A stretch of 64,000 nt of DNA, from assembly GCA_028687335.1 (NCBI GenBank), contig JAQUAI010000003.1, forward strand, positions 1 to 64,000. Direction: 5' to 3'. The stretch's first letter is position 1. Every line of letters starts with the position of its first letter. Below, in pieces: positions 40,370 through 49,225 of the stretch. Under the pieces are notes generated by a model. It worked only from the letters and a program-made list of their open reading frames with translations. It was not told the DNA's origin and searched no databases. This DNA comes from Gallionella sp. GTDB lineage: Bacteria; Pseudomonadota; Gammaproteobacteria; Burkholderiales; Gallionellaceae. Position numbers and translations under genes: made by a program.

Positions 40370-40822
40370 ATGAACGCAACTACCGCTCTTAAATCCTACG
40401 CCAATGTCAGTGTACAGTCCGGCGTGGCAGCGGCCGATCCGCACAAGCTGATCGCGATGCTGTATCAGGGCGCCCTGCTGGCTATCGCCAACGCCAAAAA
40501 TGCCATTTTGCGCAAAGACATCCCAGCCAAAGGCACCGCCATTTCTAAAGCGATTCTCATCATTGACGAAGGCCTGAAAGCCAGTCTAGACAAAGATGTC
40601 GGCGGTGAATTGGCGCACAATCTGGCCGCGCTGTATGACTACATGAACAACCGTTTGCTGATGGCCAACATGAAAAATGACCTCGATGCACTGGATGAAG
40701 TCGCTCGTTTGTTGACCGACTTAAAGGGCGCATGGGACAGTATTCGCCCCGTCGGCGCAGGCCAAGCAATGGCGCAAGCCGCCCCCAAAGCTGAAGCGCA
40801 ACTCGTTTACGGGAGAGCATGA
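40370..40822 (+). CDS. fliS: Flagellar export chaperone FliS
   Basis: ADPHKLIAMLYQGALLAIANAKNAI...LYDYMNNRLLMANMKND. Confidence 0.96.
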   Translation: MNATTALKSYANVSVQSGVAAADPHKLIAMLYQGALLAIANAKNAILRKDIPAKGTAISKAILIIDEGLKASLDKDVGGELAHNLAALYDYMNNRLLMANMKNDLDALDEVARLLTDLKGAWDSIRPVGAGQAMAQAAPKAEAQLVYGRA

Positions 40823-41145
40823 TGAATGCCGCAGCTGTCGTGACCAACTATGAGTCGCTCTCGGCCATCACCGAGCAAATGCGTGCCGCCGCCAATCAAG
40901 GCGAATGGGACAAGCTAGTCGATCTGGAAAAAAAATGCAGTCATCACGTTGCAACAATGAAAGCTGCCGATGCTAGTGCCAAACTGGACGAATCGGCACG
41001 CCAACGCAAAATTCAGCTGATTAAAAAAATCCTGGCCGACGATGCCGATATCCGCAGTCACACCGAAGTGTGGATGGGGCAGTTGCAACGTATCATGCAA
41101 AGTAACCGTCAGGAGCAACGGCTGCACCAAGCTTACGGCTATTGA
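40819..41145 (+). CDS. fliT: FliT-like flagellar chaperone
   Basis: Small helical protein overlapping the fliS stop; YESLSAITEQMRAAANQGEWDKLVDLEKKCS. Confidence 0.75.
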   Translation: MMNAAAVVTNYESLSAITEQMRAAANQGEWDKLVDLEKKCSHHVATMKAADASAKLDESARQRKIQLIKKILADDADIRSHTEVWMGQLQRIMQSNRQEQRLHQAYGY

Positions 41146-41163
41146 TTTTCAACTCCCAGCGCG

Positions 41164-42294
41164 ATGCTTCCGGCTAATCTGATCAACGCGCTACAGGCCC
41201 TTTCTCGCTCGGACAAGCCGCTCATTCAAGCGGCGACCGACGCACCCAAAAACCTGCCCAAGCTGCAAGTTGGCCAAGAAGTTCAAGGCACGATCCAGAG
41301 CAAAGTCAACGAAGGAATGTTCAAGGTGCAAGTCGCCGGACAGTCCTTGCAAATGAAACTGCCCGGCAGTGTGCAACCGGGTGACGCAATCAGGCTGCAA
41401 GTCGCCTCGCTTAATCCGCGACTGACTTTCAACATCATCACCTCGCAAAATCCGATTTCCACCCCCGATAAAATTGGCTCCGCCGCCAGACTGATCGCCA
41501 ATTTAGCCGAGCAACCGCTGGAACGTCCGGTAGTGCGGCACGCCGAACGCGGTGCGGTATGGGCCGCCGTCGACCAACCGCCCCCGCCCAAACAACTGGC
41601 AGGCGCACTGCGCGAGGCATTAGCTAGCAGCGGTTTGTTTTACGAATCGCACCAAGCCCAGTGGGTACGCGGTGAACGCAGCACCATTCAACTCCTGATC
41701 GAGCCGCAAAACCGACTTACTGGCAAACAAGAGCCGCTCGCCTATGCGTCACCCGCGCATGATTCTGCTGCGCCACCGCAACGCACCGACAACATCGCCG
41801 CACCGCGCCTAACACCGCAAGGCGCGCTGATTGAGGATGCGGTGATCAACCAAACACGTGATATTGCCGCACAAGCCAATTCCGGCAACACCGTCGCTGC
41901 ACACAAGCCAAGCGAGCCAGGTTTGCCCGTTCCGCGCGACCTTGTTCCACTGGTTCAACAACAATTACACACGTTGGAAACGCACCATCTCGCTTGGGTT
42001 GGTCAAGTTTGGCCTGGCCAAGAGATGCAATGGGAAATACAAGGACAGCCGGAACATACCAAGCGTACCGCCAGCGACGAGGAACGGCAGTGGAGCACCG
42101 AAATGGAGTTGGCTTTGCCGCATCTAGGCGATGTGCATGCCCGCCTGATACTCACCCATGACGGCCTAAAAATGCAATTGCGCGCAGCCGATTCATCCAC
42201 CGCCGCGCTCTTCACCCGCAAGCTGCCCGAACTCAGCGATGCAATGGAAGGTGCTGGCATCACAATCAGTTCAGCGCAGGTAAACCAAACATGA
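41164..42294 (+). CDS. Flagellar hook-length control-like protein (FliK C-terminal domain)
   Basis: C-terminal LPHLGDVHARLILTHDGLKMQLRAADSSTAALFTRKLPELSDAMEGAGI. Confidence 0.75.
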   Translation: MLPANLINALQALSRSDKPLIQAATDAPKNLPKLQVGQEVQGTIQSKVNEGMFKVQVAGQSLQMKLPGSVQPGDAIRLQVASLNPRLTFNIITSQNPISTPDKIGSAARLIANLAEQPLERPVVRHAERGAVWAAVDQPPPPKQLAGALREALASSGLFYESHQAQWVRGERSTIQLLIEPQNRLTGKQEPLAYASPAHDSAAPPQRTDNIAAPRLTPQGALIEDAVINQTRDIAAQANSGNTVAAHKPSEPGLPVPRDLVPLVQQQLHTLETHHLAWVGQVWPGQEMQWEIQGQPEHTKRTASDEERQWSTEMELALPHLGDVHARLILTHDGLKMQLRAADSSTAALFTRKLPELSDAMEGAGITISSAQVNQT

Positions 42295-42581
42295 GCACGC
42301 CAACGCGACAAAGTGCAGTCGCACTCGCCTACGGTCAGCATCAGGGCGCGCCAAAAGTCGTAGCGAAAGGCCGTGGCCTAATTGCCCAAGCCATCATTGA
42401 ACGTGCCAAAACGCATGGGGTGTTTGTACACGAATCAGCCGATTTGGTCGGCCTACTCATGCAAGTAGAGCTTGATCAGGAGATACCACCCCAGCTTTAT
42501 TTGGCCGTCGCCGAATTACTTGCCTGGCTATATCGACTTGAACACGACGAAAATGGTGCAATTCCACCTTTCAACAAATGA
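42291..42581 (+). CDS. FlhB cytoplasmic-domain-like protein (FhlB family)
   Basis: SAVALAYGQHQGAPKVVAKGRGLIAQAIIERAKTHGVFVHESADLVGLLMQVELDQEIPPQLYLAVAELLAWLY. Confidence 0.9.
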   Translation: MSTPTRQSAVALAYGQHQGAPKVVAKGRGLIAQAIIERAKTHGVFVHESADLVGLLMQVELDQEIPPQLYLAVAELLAWLYRLEHDENGAIPPFNK

Positions 42582-42614
42582 TCCTTTTGCTATGATGCCG
42601 ACATAACAAACTCA

Positions 42615-43379
42615 TTGGCTGCAAGCATTATGGAAAAGGATATCCCGTTGCGCTTCGAAGTACTTTCCACAGAAGAAAATGACCGTCACCGCGTTAGTCA
42701 ACGCAAAGAGATCGAATTCATCCTCGAACAAATCATTGCGCGCAATTCACGCGTGGTGCTGTATTACGGCGACGAAAACGAATTCATCCTAACCACACTA
42801 CTCAGCTTCTCCGATGATGCAGTGTGGCTGGAACAGGGGCAAAGCAGCCAGATCAACCAGCGTGTTAGCGATAGCGGCAAACTGATCTTTGTCAGCGCGC
42901 ACCTCAATGTCAAAGTGCAGTTCGAAGTCTTCACTTCCACCAGCGAAGTGCATGGCAGCCGTCCCGCATTCCGCCTGCCATTCCCCGCCAGCATCTACCG
43001 CTTGCAACGGCGCGAGTACTACCGCCTTACCGCACCAGTAGAAAACCCCTTGCGTTGCATTGTCTCCGTCGGCCACCCGCCAAAAATTACACCGCGCGAA
43101 GTCACCATCATGGATATCAGCGGCGGCGGTATCGGATTAACCTGTGCCGAAACAGACACCGAACTCACACCCGGCACTGTTTACCCCAATTGTGCGATTG
43201 AGCTACCCGACTTCGGCTCCATCTCAACCGCCATCGAAGTTAAAAACCTAGTACGCGTCACCACATCCAACGGTAACGACATACTGCGCGCGGGCTGTGA
43301 ATTTAAGAATTTAGACGGCAGCTCGCAGATTCAGCTGCAACGTTACGTCACCGCCATGCAACGTCTGGCAAACCGTTAA
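42615..43379 (+). CDS. YcgR-like flagellar brake protein (PilZ)
   Basis: YcgR N-terminal domain and PilZ RREYYRLTAPVENPL...DISGGGIGL. Confidence 0.9.
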   Translation: MAASIMEKDIPLRFEVLSTEENDRHRVSQRKEIEFILEQIIARNSRVVLYYGDENEFILTTLLSFSDDAVWLEQGQSSQINQRVSDSGKLIFVSAHLNVKVQFEVFTSTSEVHGSRPAFRLPFPASIYRLQRREYYRLTAPVENPLRCIVSVGHPPKITPREVTIMDISGGGIGLTCAETDTELTPGTVYPNCAIELPDFGSISTAIEVKNLVRVTTSNGNDILRAGCEFKNLDGSSQIQLQRYVTAMQRLANR

Positions 43380-43401
43380 ACCTACCCGATGGCCATCTCT
43401 T

Positions 43402-43433
43402 CCCCGTTCCCATCACAACTGGGAACGGCGGGG
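43402..43433. terminator. Hairpin downstream of ycgR-like gene
   Basis: ccccgttccca...tgggaacggcgggg stem. Confidence 0.55.
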
Positions 43434-43511
43434 CAAGAATGACAACTTAAATCAAAGCTTGACCACAAAGCCCTTCGACAAGCCTAGGACGAACGGGTTA
43501 AATCAGCGCGC

Positions 43512-43784
43512 CTAAGCCTTCCACAGCGTCCACAAACCAATGATGACAAAACCTGCACCAGCAACGTAGTGCAGCGTTTTCTCGCTCACATAGTTAGACA
43601 GCGCACTCCCCACCAGCACGCCAATACCAGAGGCCGCAATCAGCGCGAGTGACGCACCCAGAAAAATCGTCCACTTACTCACCTCTTTATCAGAAGCAAA
43701 CAACATGGTCGCAAGTTGCGTTTTATCGCCCATCTCCGCGATAAAAACCGAAATAAAAACCGTAGCGAGAATCTTCCAATCCAT
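43512..43784 (-). CDS. TMEM165/GDT1 (UPF0016) family transporter, single-domain
   Basis: VFISVFIAEMGDKTQLATMLFA (E-x-G-D-K-T motif). Confidence 0.9.
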   Translation of the reverse strand: MDWKILATVFISVFIAEMGDKTQLATMLFASDKEVSKWTIFLGASLALIAASGIGVLVGSALSNYVSEKTLHYVAGAGFVIIGLWTLWKA

Positions 43785-43927
43785 AACTTAATTCCTTAAT
43801 AAACACTAATGAATCGTCTTTGATGAAACAACCAGCCATTTCACTAAGCCGCAAAATATGCGGCAAGAGATTGCTTATGTGAGGAGCACAGCGAAGTGGT
43901 GAGCCAGCGTTTATTAAGATCAACAAA

Positions 43928-44300
43928 CTGGATTGCCGCGCTTCGCTCGCAAAGACAAGCAACCCCACTGGATTGCCGCGCTGCGCTCGCAATGACAAGT
44001 AACCCAACTAGATCGCTGCGCTCGCAACAACATCCGCGTGCGGCAAACTCCCTCAACACTGTCATTGCGAGGAGCAACGCGACGTGGCAATCCAGATGCT
44101 TTAATCAAAATGCTCTTTGATACACTGGATTGCCACGCTACGCTCGCAATGACAAGTAACCCCACTGGATTGTCGCGCTACGCTCGCAATGACAAGTAAG
44201 CCAACTAGATCACTGCGCTCGCAACAACATCCGCGTGCGGCAGATTCCCTCAACACTGTCATTGCGAGGAGCAACGCGACGTGGCAATCCAGATGCTTTA
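43928..44300. repeat. REP-like palindromic repeat array
   Basis: Four ctggattgccRcgctNcgctcgcaatgacaag units (43928, 43968, 44125, 44165) and two inverted units gtcattgcgaggagcaacgcgacgtggcaatccag (~44060, ~44257); ~135-bp direct duplication with 197-bp offset. Confidence 0.88.
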
Positions 44301-44329
44301 AAAACTCAAATGCATGATTCCGGTGAGCG

Positions 44330-45142
<813 letters not shown>

Positions 45143-46264
45143 TTATTTTGCAGCTTGTTCCGCAACGATCAACCACGCACCGCCGATCTTCTCCAGCTTC
45201 AGCAGTTTGCGCGTACTGTCGTGGTAGGAATCAGAGCGATAGTCCTGCTTAAACGTCGCACTGGCGTGAGTGTCATCTGCCTGCGTGATCGTCAGCGCGC
45301 TGATGTCCACGCTAATCGAATTCGCCTTGCCGATGCGCTGCTCACGCTGTTGCTGCCATTTCGCTTTGCTCATGCCAGCGGGCTTGAAAGTATCGGCATA
45401 GCTCGCCAGATATTGCGCCACGTCGCGTGCCGCCCATGCTTCGGCCCAATGCTTGATTGCACCGCCCACATCGGCATCCCCAGCCGCTGCTTGCGCAGCC
45501 GGTTTGGCGGCAGATTGAGCAGCCGCCTGCGGTTTGCCCGCACGTTCGCTGGCGATTAGCCAAGCGTCGCCGCGTTTAACCAACTCTAGTGTCTTGCCCA
45601 CCACATCCCGATAGTTGTCAGAACGATAACGTTGGGTAAACGATACGGTCGCATGTTCAGCATCCGCCAGCGATACCTGAATATCGTCCAAGCCGATTTC
45701 GATTTCCTTAGGACGGCTAATACGATCCAGACGTTGTTTTTCCCACGCGGCATGGCTCATGTTGTCCGGCTTAAAGTCAGGCGTATAGGCCGCAAAATAA
45801 TCGTGGGCATTTTTGGCCGACCACGCAGTTGCCCAGGCTTTGACATGCGTCAACACATCCACTGCCGGATCTGCCTTGGCAACGACTTGCTCCACTGGCG
45901 CTTCCGCAACAACCACTGGCGGCTCAGCAGGCACGTCCATGATGGTTTTGCCGCTCTCGATCACGCGCGTCAGATTGTCGCCATTGAAGTACAGCGTCAT
46001 ATCCTGCTTTTCGACGATCTCACCGCGCCGCTCCAGACGGTAGGTGTAATCCCAGCGATTACCGTGGAATGCGTCGTAAATCAACGGTGTGCCCAGCACG
46101 TAGCGCACTTGCGATTTAGTCATACCCGGCTTGAGCTGTTCGCGCATCTCGGGCGTAATGAAGTTACCCTGACGAATATCCATCTTGTAGGGCGACAGCA
46201 CCGGCGTATCCAGATAACTACAGGAAGTCAGCAGCGCGGAGAGCAAAACCAGTTTGTTACGCAT
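45143..46264 (-). CDS. BamE/SmpA lipoprotein fused to two NTF2-like (Cds6-type) repeats
   Basis: N-terminal IRQGNFITPEMREQLKPGMTKSQVRYVLGTPLIYDAFHGNRWDYTYRLER (BamE) followed by two homologous ~105-aa units. Confidence 0.88.
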   Translation of the reverse strand: MRNKLVLLSALLTSCSYLDTPVLSPYKMDIRQGNFITPEMREQLKPGMTKSQVRYVLGTPLIYDAFHGNRWDYTYRLERRGEIVEKQDMTLYFNGDNLTRVIESGKTIMDVPAEPPVVVAEAPVEQVVAKADPAVDVLTHVKAWATAWSAKNAHDYFAAYTPDFKPDNMSHAAWEKQRLDRISRPKEIEIGLDDIQVSLADAEHATVSFTQRYRSDNYRDVVGKTLELVKRGDAWLIASERAGKPQAAAQSAAKPAAQAAAGDADVGGAIKHWAEAWAARDVAQYLASYADTFKPAGMSKAKWQQQREQRIGKANSISVDISALTITQADDTHASATFKQDYRSDSYHDSTRKLLKLEKIGGAWLIVAEQAAK

Positions 46265-46312
46265 AGGGGAGTCTCTTTAATGTGTGTGGATCGAAGCCGG
46301 ACGGATAATACC

Positions 46313-47974
46313 TCAAGCGGAAATTCCCAGCATTTCAGCCGCATGTTTGCGCGTGGTATCGGTAATTTTTGCACCGCCCAACATGCGCGCGATTTCGTCG
46401 ATACGCTGCCCCGCATCCAACGCCTGAATATGGCTTAGCGTAATACCGTTTTCTACCGCTTTGCTGACTTGCCAATGCTGATCGGCGCAGGCCGCGACTT
46501 GCGGCAAATGGGTCACGCACAACACCTGATAACGCTTGCCCAGCCGTTGCAGCAACTGCCCGACAATCTCGGCCACGTGTCCGCCGATGCCGCTATCTAC
46601 CTCGTCGAAAATCAGCGTTGGCACACTGGCAATCTCGCTGGTGGCCACCTGAATCGCCAGACTGATGCGCGACAACTCACCGCCCGACGCAACCTTGGCC
46701 AGGCTGCGCGTCGGCACGCCAGGGTTAGCCGCAACTTGAAACTCAATATTTTCCAGACCGCTGATATTGCCTTCCGGCAAGGGCTGCAACGCCACGGCAA
46801 AGCTACCGCCCTGCATCGCCAGCGTTTGCATCGCCGTGGTGATTTCGCGCGCCAGCTTGTCTGCCGCCTGCTTGCGCGCCTTGCTCAAACGCTGCGCAGC
46901 GGCGAGATAACTTTGCTGCGCGACCAGCTCCTGACGCGCCAACTCAGCGAGGTCTGCCCCGCCACCCAAAGCCGTCAGACGCGACTCAACATCGCGCAAG
47001 GCTTCATCCAAACGCTCCGGGGTAACGCGATATTTTCGCGCTGCGTCCATCACGTTTTGAATGCGCTGCTCCTGCTCGCGCAAACGCTGCGGATCACTAT
47101 CCAAACGTTGCTGATAATGGCGCAACGCATACACCGCCTCTTGCAACTCGGCTTGCGCACTTTCCAACATCTTCAGGGTGTCACCCAAACTGGCATCGTG
47201 AGCCATACCGTCACGCAAGCGCACCACCAGCGCATTCAACTGCGCCAAACACGCAGTGTCGGATTCACTCAAACTCTCGATACCAAACGCAGCAGTCTCC
47301 AGCAGACTCGCCGCATGGGCAAGGCGCGCATGATCGGCCTGAGTTTCCACCCAATCCGTCGCGCTGAAATTTAAACCCTGCAACTCATCGCGTTGAAATT
47401 GCAACAGCTCGCGCTCGGCGGCCACCGCCTCAGCGTTTTCGCTCAAACTAATACGACTGCGCCGCAGCGACTGCCAATCGCGATACAACACCGCGACCTT
47501 GTCGGCCTCATCCAACGCACCCGCATAACCATCCAAAAGCACACGCTGCGTATCCGAACGTAGCAACGACTGATGCGCGTGCTGCCCATGAATATCAAGC
47601 AAATGATCGCCCGCCTCGCGCATCTGCTGCAAAGTGGCACTGCGCCCGTTGATAAAACCGCGCGAACGCCCAGATGCATCCAGCACGCGGCGCATCAAAC
47701 ACACGCCCTCGTCGCCTTCCAGCTCCTGCTCGCGCAGCCACTCGCCCAGCTCGGACAAAGCGGCAATATCAAACTCTGCCGCAATCTCGGCACGCTCGCA
47801 GCCATTGCGCACCACCGTGGCATCGCCACGCCCGCCCAAAGCCAGCGTCAGCGCATCAATCAAAATGGATTTACCCGCACCCGTCTCGCCGGTCAGCGCG
47901 GTAAAGCCCGAACTGAAGTCCAGCTCAAGCGAAGAAACGATTACGAAATCGCGGATACTCAGAAACTTAAGCAT
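46313..47974 (-). CDS. recN: DNA repair protein RecN
   Basis: MLKFLSIRDFVIVSSLELDFSSGFTALTGETGAGKSILIDALTLALGGR. Confidence 0.97.
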   Translation of the reverse strand: MLKFLSIRDFVIVSSLELDFSSGFTALTGETGAGKSILIDALTLALGGRGDATVVRNGCERAEIAAEFDIAALSELGEWLREQELEGDEGVCLMRRVLDASGRSRGFINGRSATLQQMREAGDHLLDIHGQHAHQSLLRSDTQRVLLDGYAGALDEADKVAVLYRDWQSLRRSRISLSENAEAVAAERELLQFQRDELQGLNFSATDWVETQADHARLAHAASLLETAAFGIESLSESDTACLAQLNALVVRLRDGMAHDASLGDTLKMLESAQAELQEAVYALRHYQQRLDSDPQRLREQEQRIQNVMDAARKYRVTPERLDEALRDVESRLTALGGGADLAELARQELVAQQSYLAAAQRLSKARKQAADKLAREITTAMQTLAMQGGSFAVALQPLPEGNISGLENIEFQVAANPGVPTRSLAKVASGGELSRISLAIQVATSEIASVPTLIFDEVDSGIGGHVAEIVGQLLQRLGKRYQVLCVTHLPQVAACADQHWQVSKAVENGITLSHIQALDAGQRIDEIARMLGGAKITDTTRKHAAEMLGISA

Positions 47975-48847
47975 TTATAGCGTTTGATTCCAGAGCAGTT
48001 TTTCACGCAAGGTGCGATAGTAACTATGCCCCTCAGGATGCAGCAGACATACCGGCTCAGGCAGGCGCGTCACCAGCAACTTGTCATGTAACTCCATATC
48101 AAAGTTGGTGTGACTATCGTAGCGGACACAAATATCGCCCGTGCGATGCATCAACAGCTCTAGCTCCGAACTGCTCTTCACCACCAGCGGACGATTACTC
48201 AATGTATGCGGACACACCGGCACCAGCGCCAGCACATCCAGACTAGGATGCAAAATCGGCCCGCCCGCCGACATCGCATACGCGGTCGAGCCAGTCGGCG
48301 TAGCGACAATCAAACCATCGGCACGCTGGTTATACAAATACTCGCCATCAACGCGCACCTCAAACTCAATCATGCTGCTGATATTGCTGCGATGCACCAC
48401 CACCTCATTCAAGGCCGAGCCGCTAAACACCTCAACACCATCACGCATCACCCGCGCCGACAACAACAAACGCTGCTCAGTGACAAACTTGCCATCCAGC
48501 ATCGCCGCAATACTTTCCTGCATATTTTCCAGCGACAAATCAGTCAAAAAGCCCAATCGCCCCTGATTCACACCAATCACCGGCACACGCTGCGGCGCCA
48601 TCACCCGCGCGATATTCAACATCGTGCCGTCGCCGCCGATCACAATCGCCAAATCCACCGCATGCGCGATTTCATCCAAATTCAGCGACTCATAATTACA
48701 ACTCCCGATACGCTCGGCAGAAAGCGAATCCAACACCACCTGCAAACCGCGCGCAGCCAAAAAATCGGCTAACTGCACCATCGGCACAGCCACCTCGGCA
48801 GACTTTTGTTTGCCAATCAACGCAACGTTTTGGAAGGGAAATTTCAT
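47975..48847 (-). CDS. nadK: NAD kinase
   Basis: Start MKFPFQNVALIGK at 48847; VIGGDGTMLNIAR, GVNQGRLGFLTD, TPTGSTAYAMSAGGPI. Confidence 0.95.
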   Translation of the reverse strand: MKFPFQNVALIGKQKSAEVAVPMVQLADFLAARGLQVVLDSLSAERIGSCNYESLNLDEIAHAVDLAIVIGGDGTMLNIARVMAPQRVPVIGVNQGRLGFLTDLSLENMQESIAAMLDGKFVTEQRLLLSARVMRDGVEVFSGSALNEVVVHRSNISSMIEFEVRVDGEYLYNQRADGLIVATPTGSTAYAMSAGGPILHPSLDVLALVPVCPHTLSNRPLVVKSSSELELLMHRTGDICVRYDSHTNFDMELHDKLLVTRLPEPVCLLHPEGHSYYRTLREKLLWNQTL

Positions 48848-49091
48848 GGACAGGATTAAACCACATCGCCCATGCAATCACCAAGCCGCACAAGCCAGCC
48901 AAACCCACCCCGCCGCCGTTAAACCTCGGCTACAATTCCGCCAGCATCACCACGGCTGCACACCCACCACAATAAGCGCGCCCAAGCACGCAACCGCAGC
49001 CCTTCCTGAATGGAAGCCCGAGGAGAGTAGCGAAGAACCGTCGCTCTAATGCATATAGAGCACGCTTGGTCGAGCGTCGTTTCCGCCTGCA

Positions 49092-49184
49092 CAAAAAGAA
49101 ACGGACACCGAAGTGTCCGTTCCGTATCGGTGGGCTTTAAAGCCCTTGTTGCCGACAGTCCCCACCATCGGAATACTTGATACG
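49092..49184 (-). ncRNA. Type II-C tracrRNA
   Basis: Minus strand: anti-repeat TATCAAGTATTCCGATGGTGGGGACTGTCGGCAAC (49148-49184), nexus-like GGGCTTTAAAGCCC, terminator ACGGACAC-TTCG-GTGTCCGT with T-rich tail. Confidence 0.85.
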
Positions 49185-49225
49185 GCTCGCATCGTAACGA
49201 ACAACAACAAAAGGAGCAAGCAGCT

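Noticed and set aside
43723-44165. Short ORFs with 'VIASVARQS/CERSAAIQ' peptides
   Set aside because: They are translations of the REP-like repeats, not genes.
46469-47374. 301-aa + strand ORF antisense to recN
   Set aside because: recN is strongly conserved on the minus strand; this frame shows no recognisable domain.
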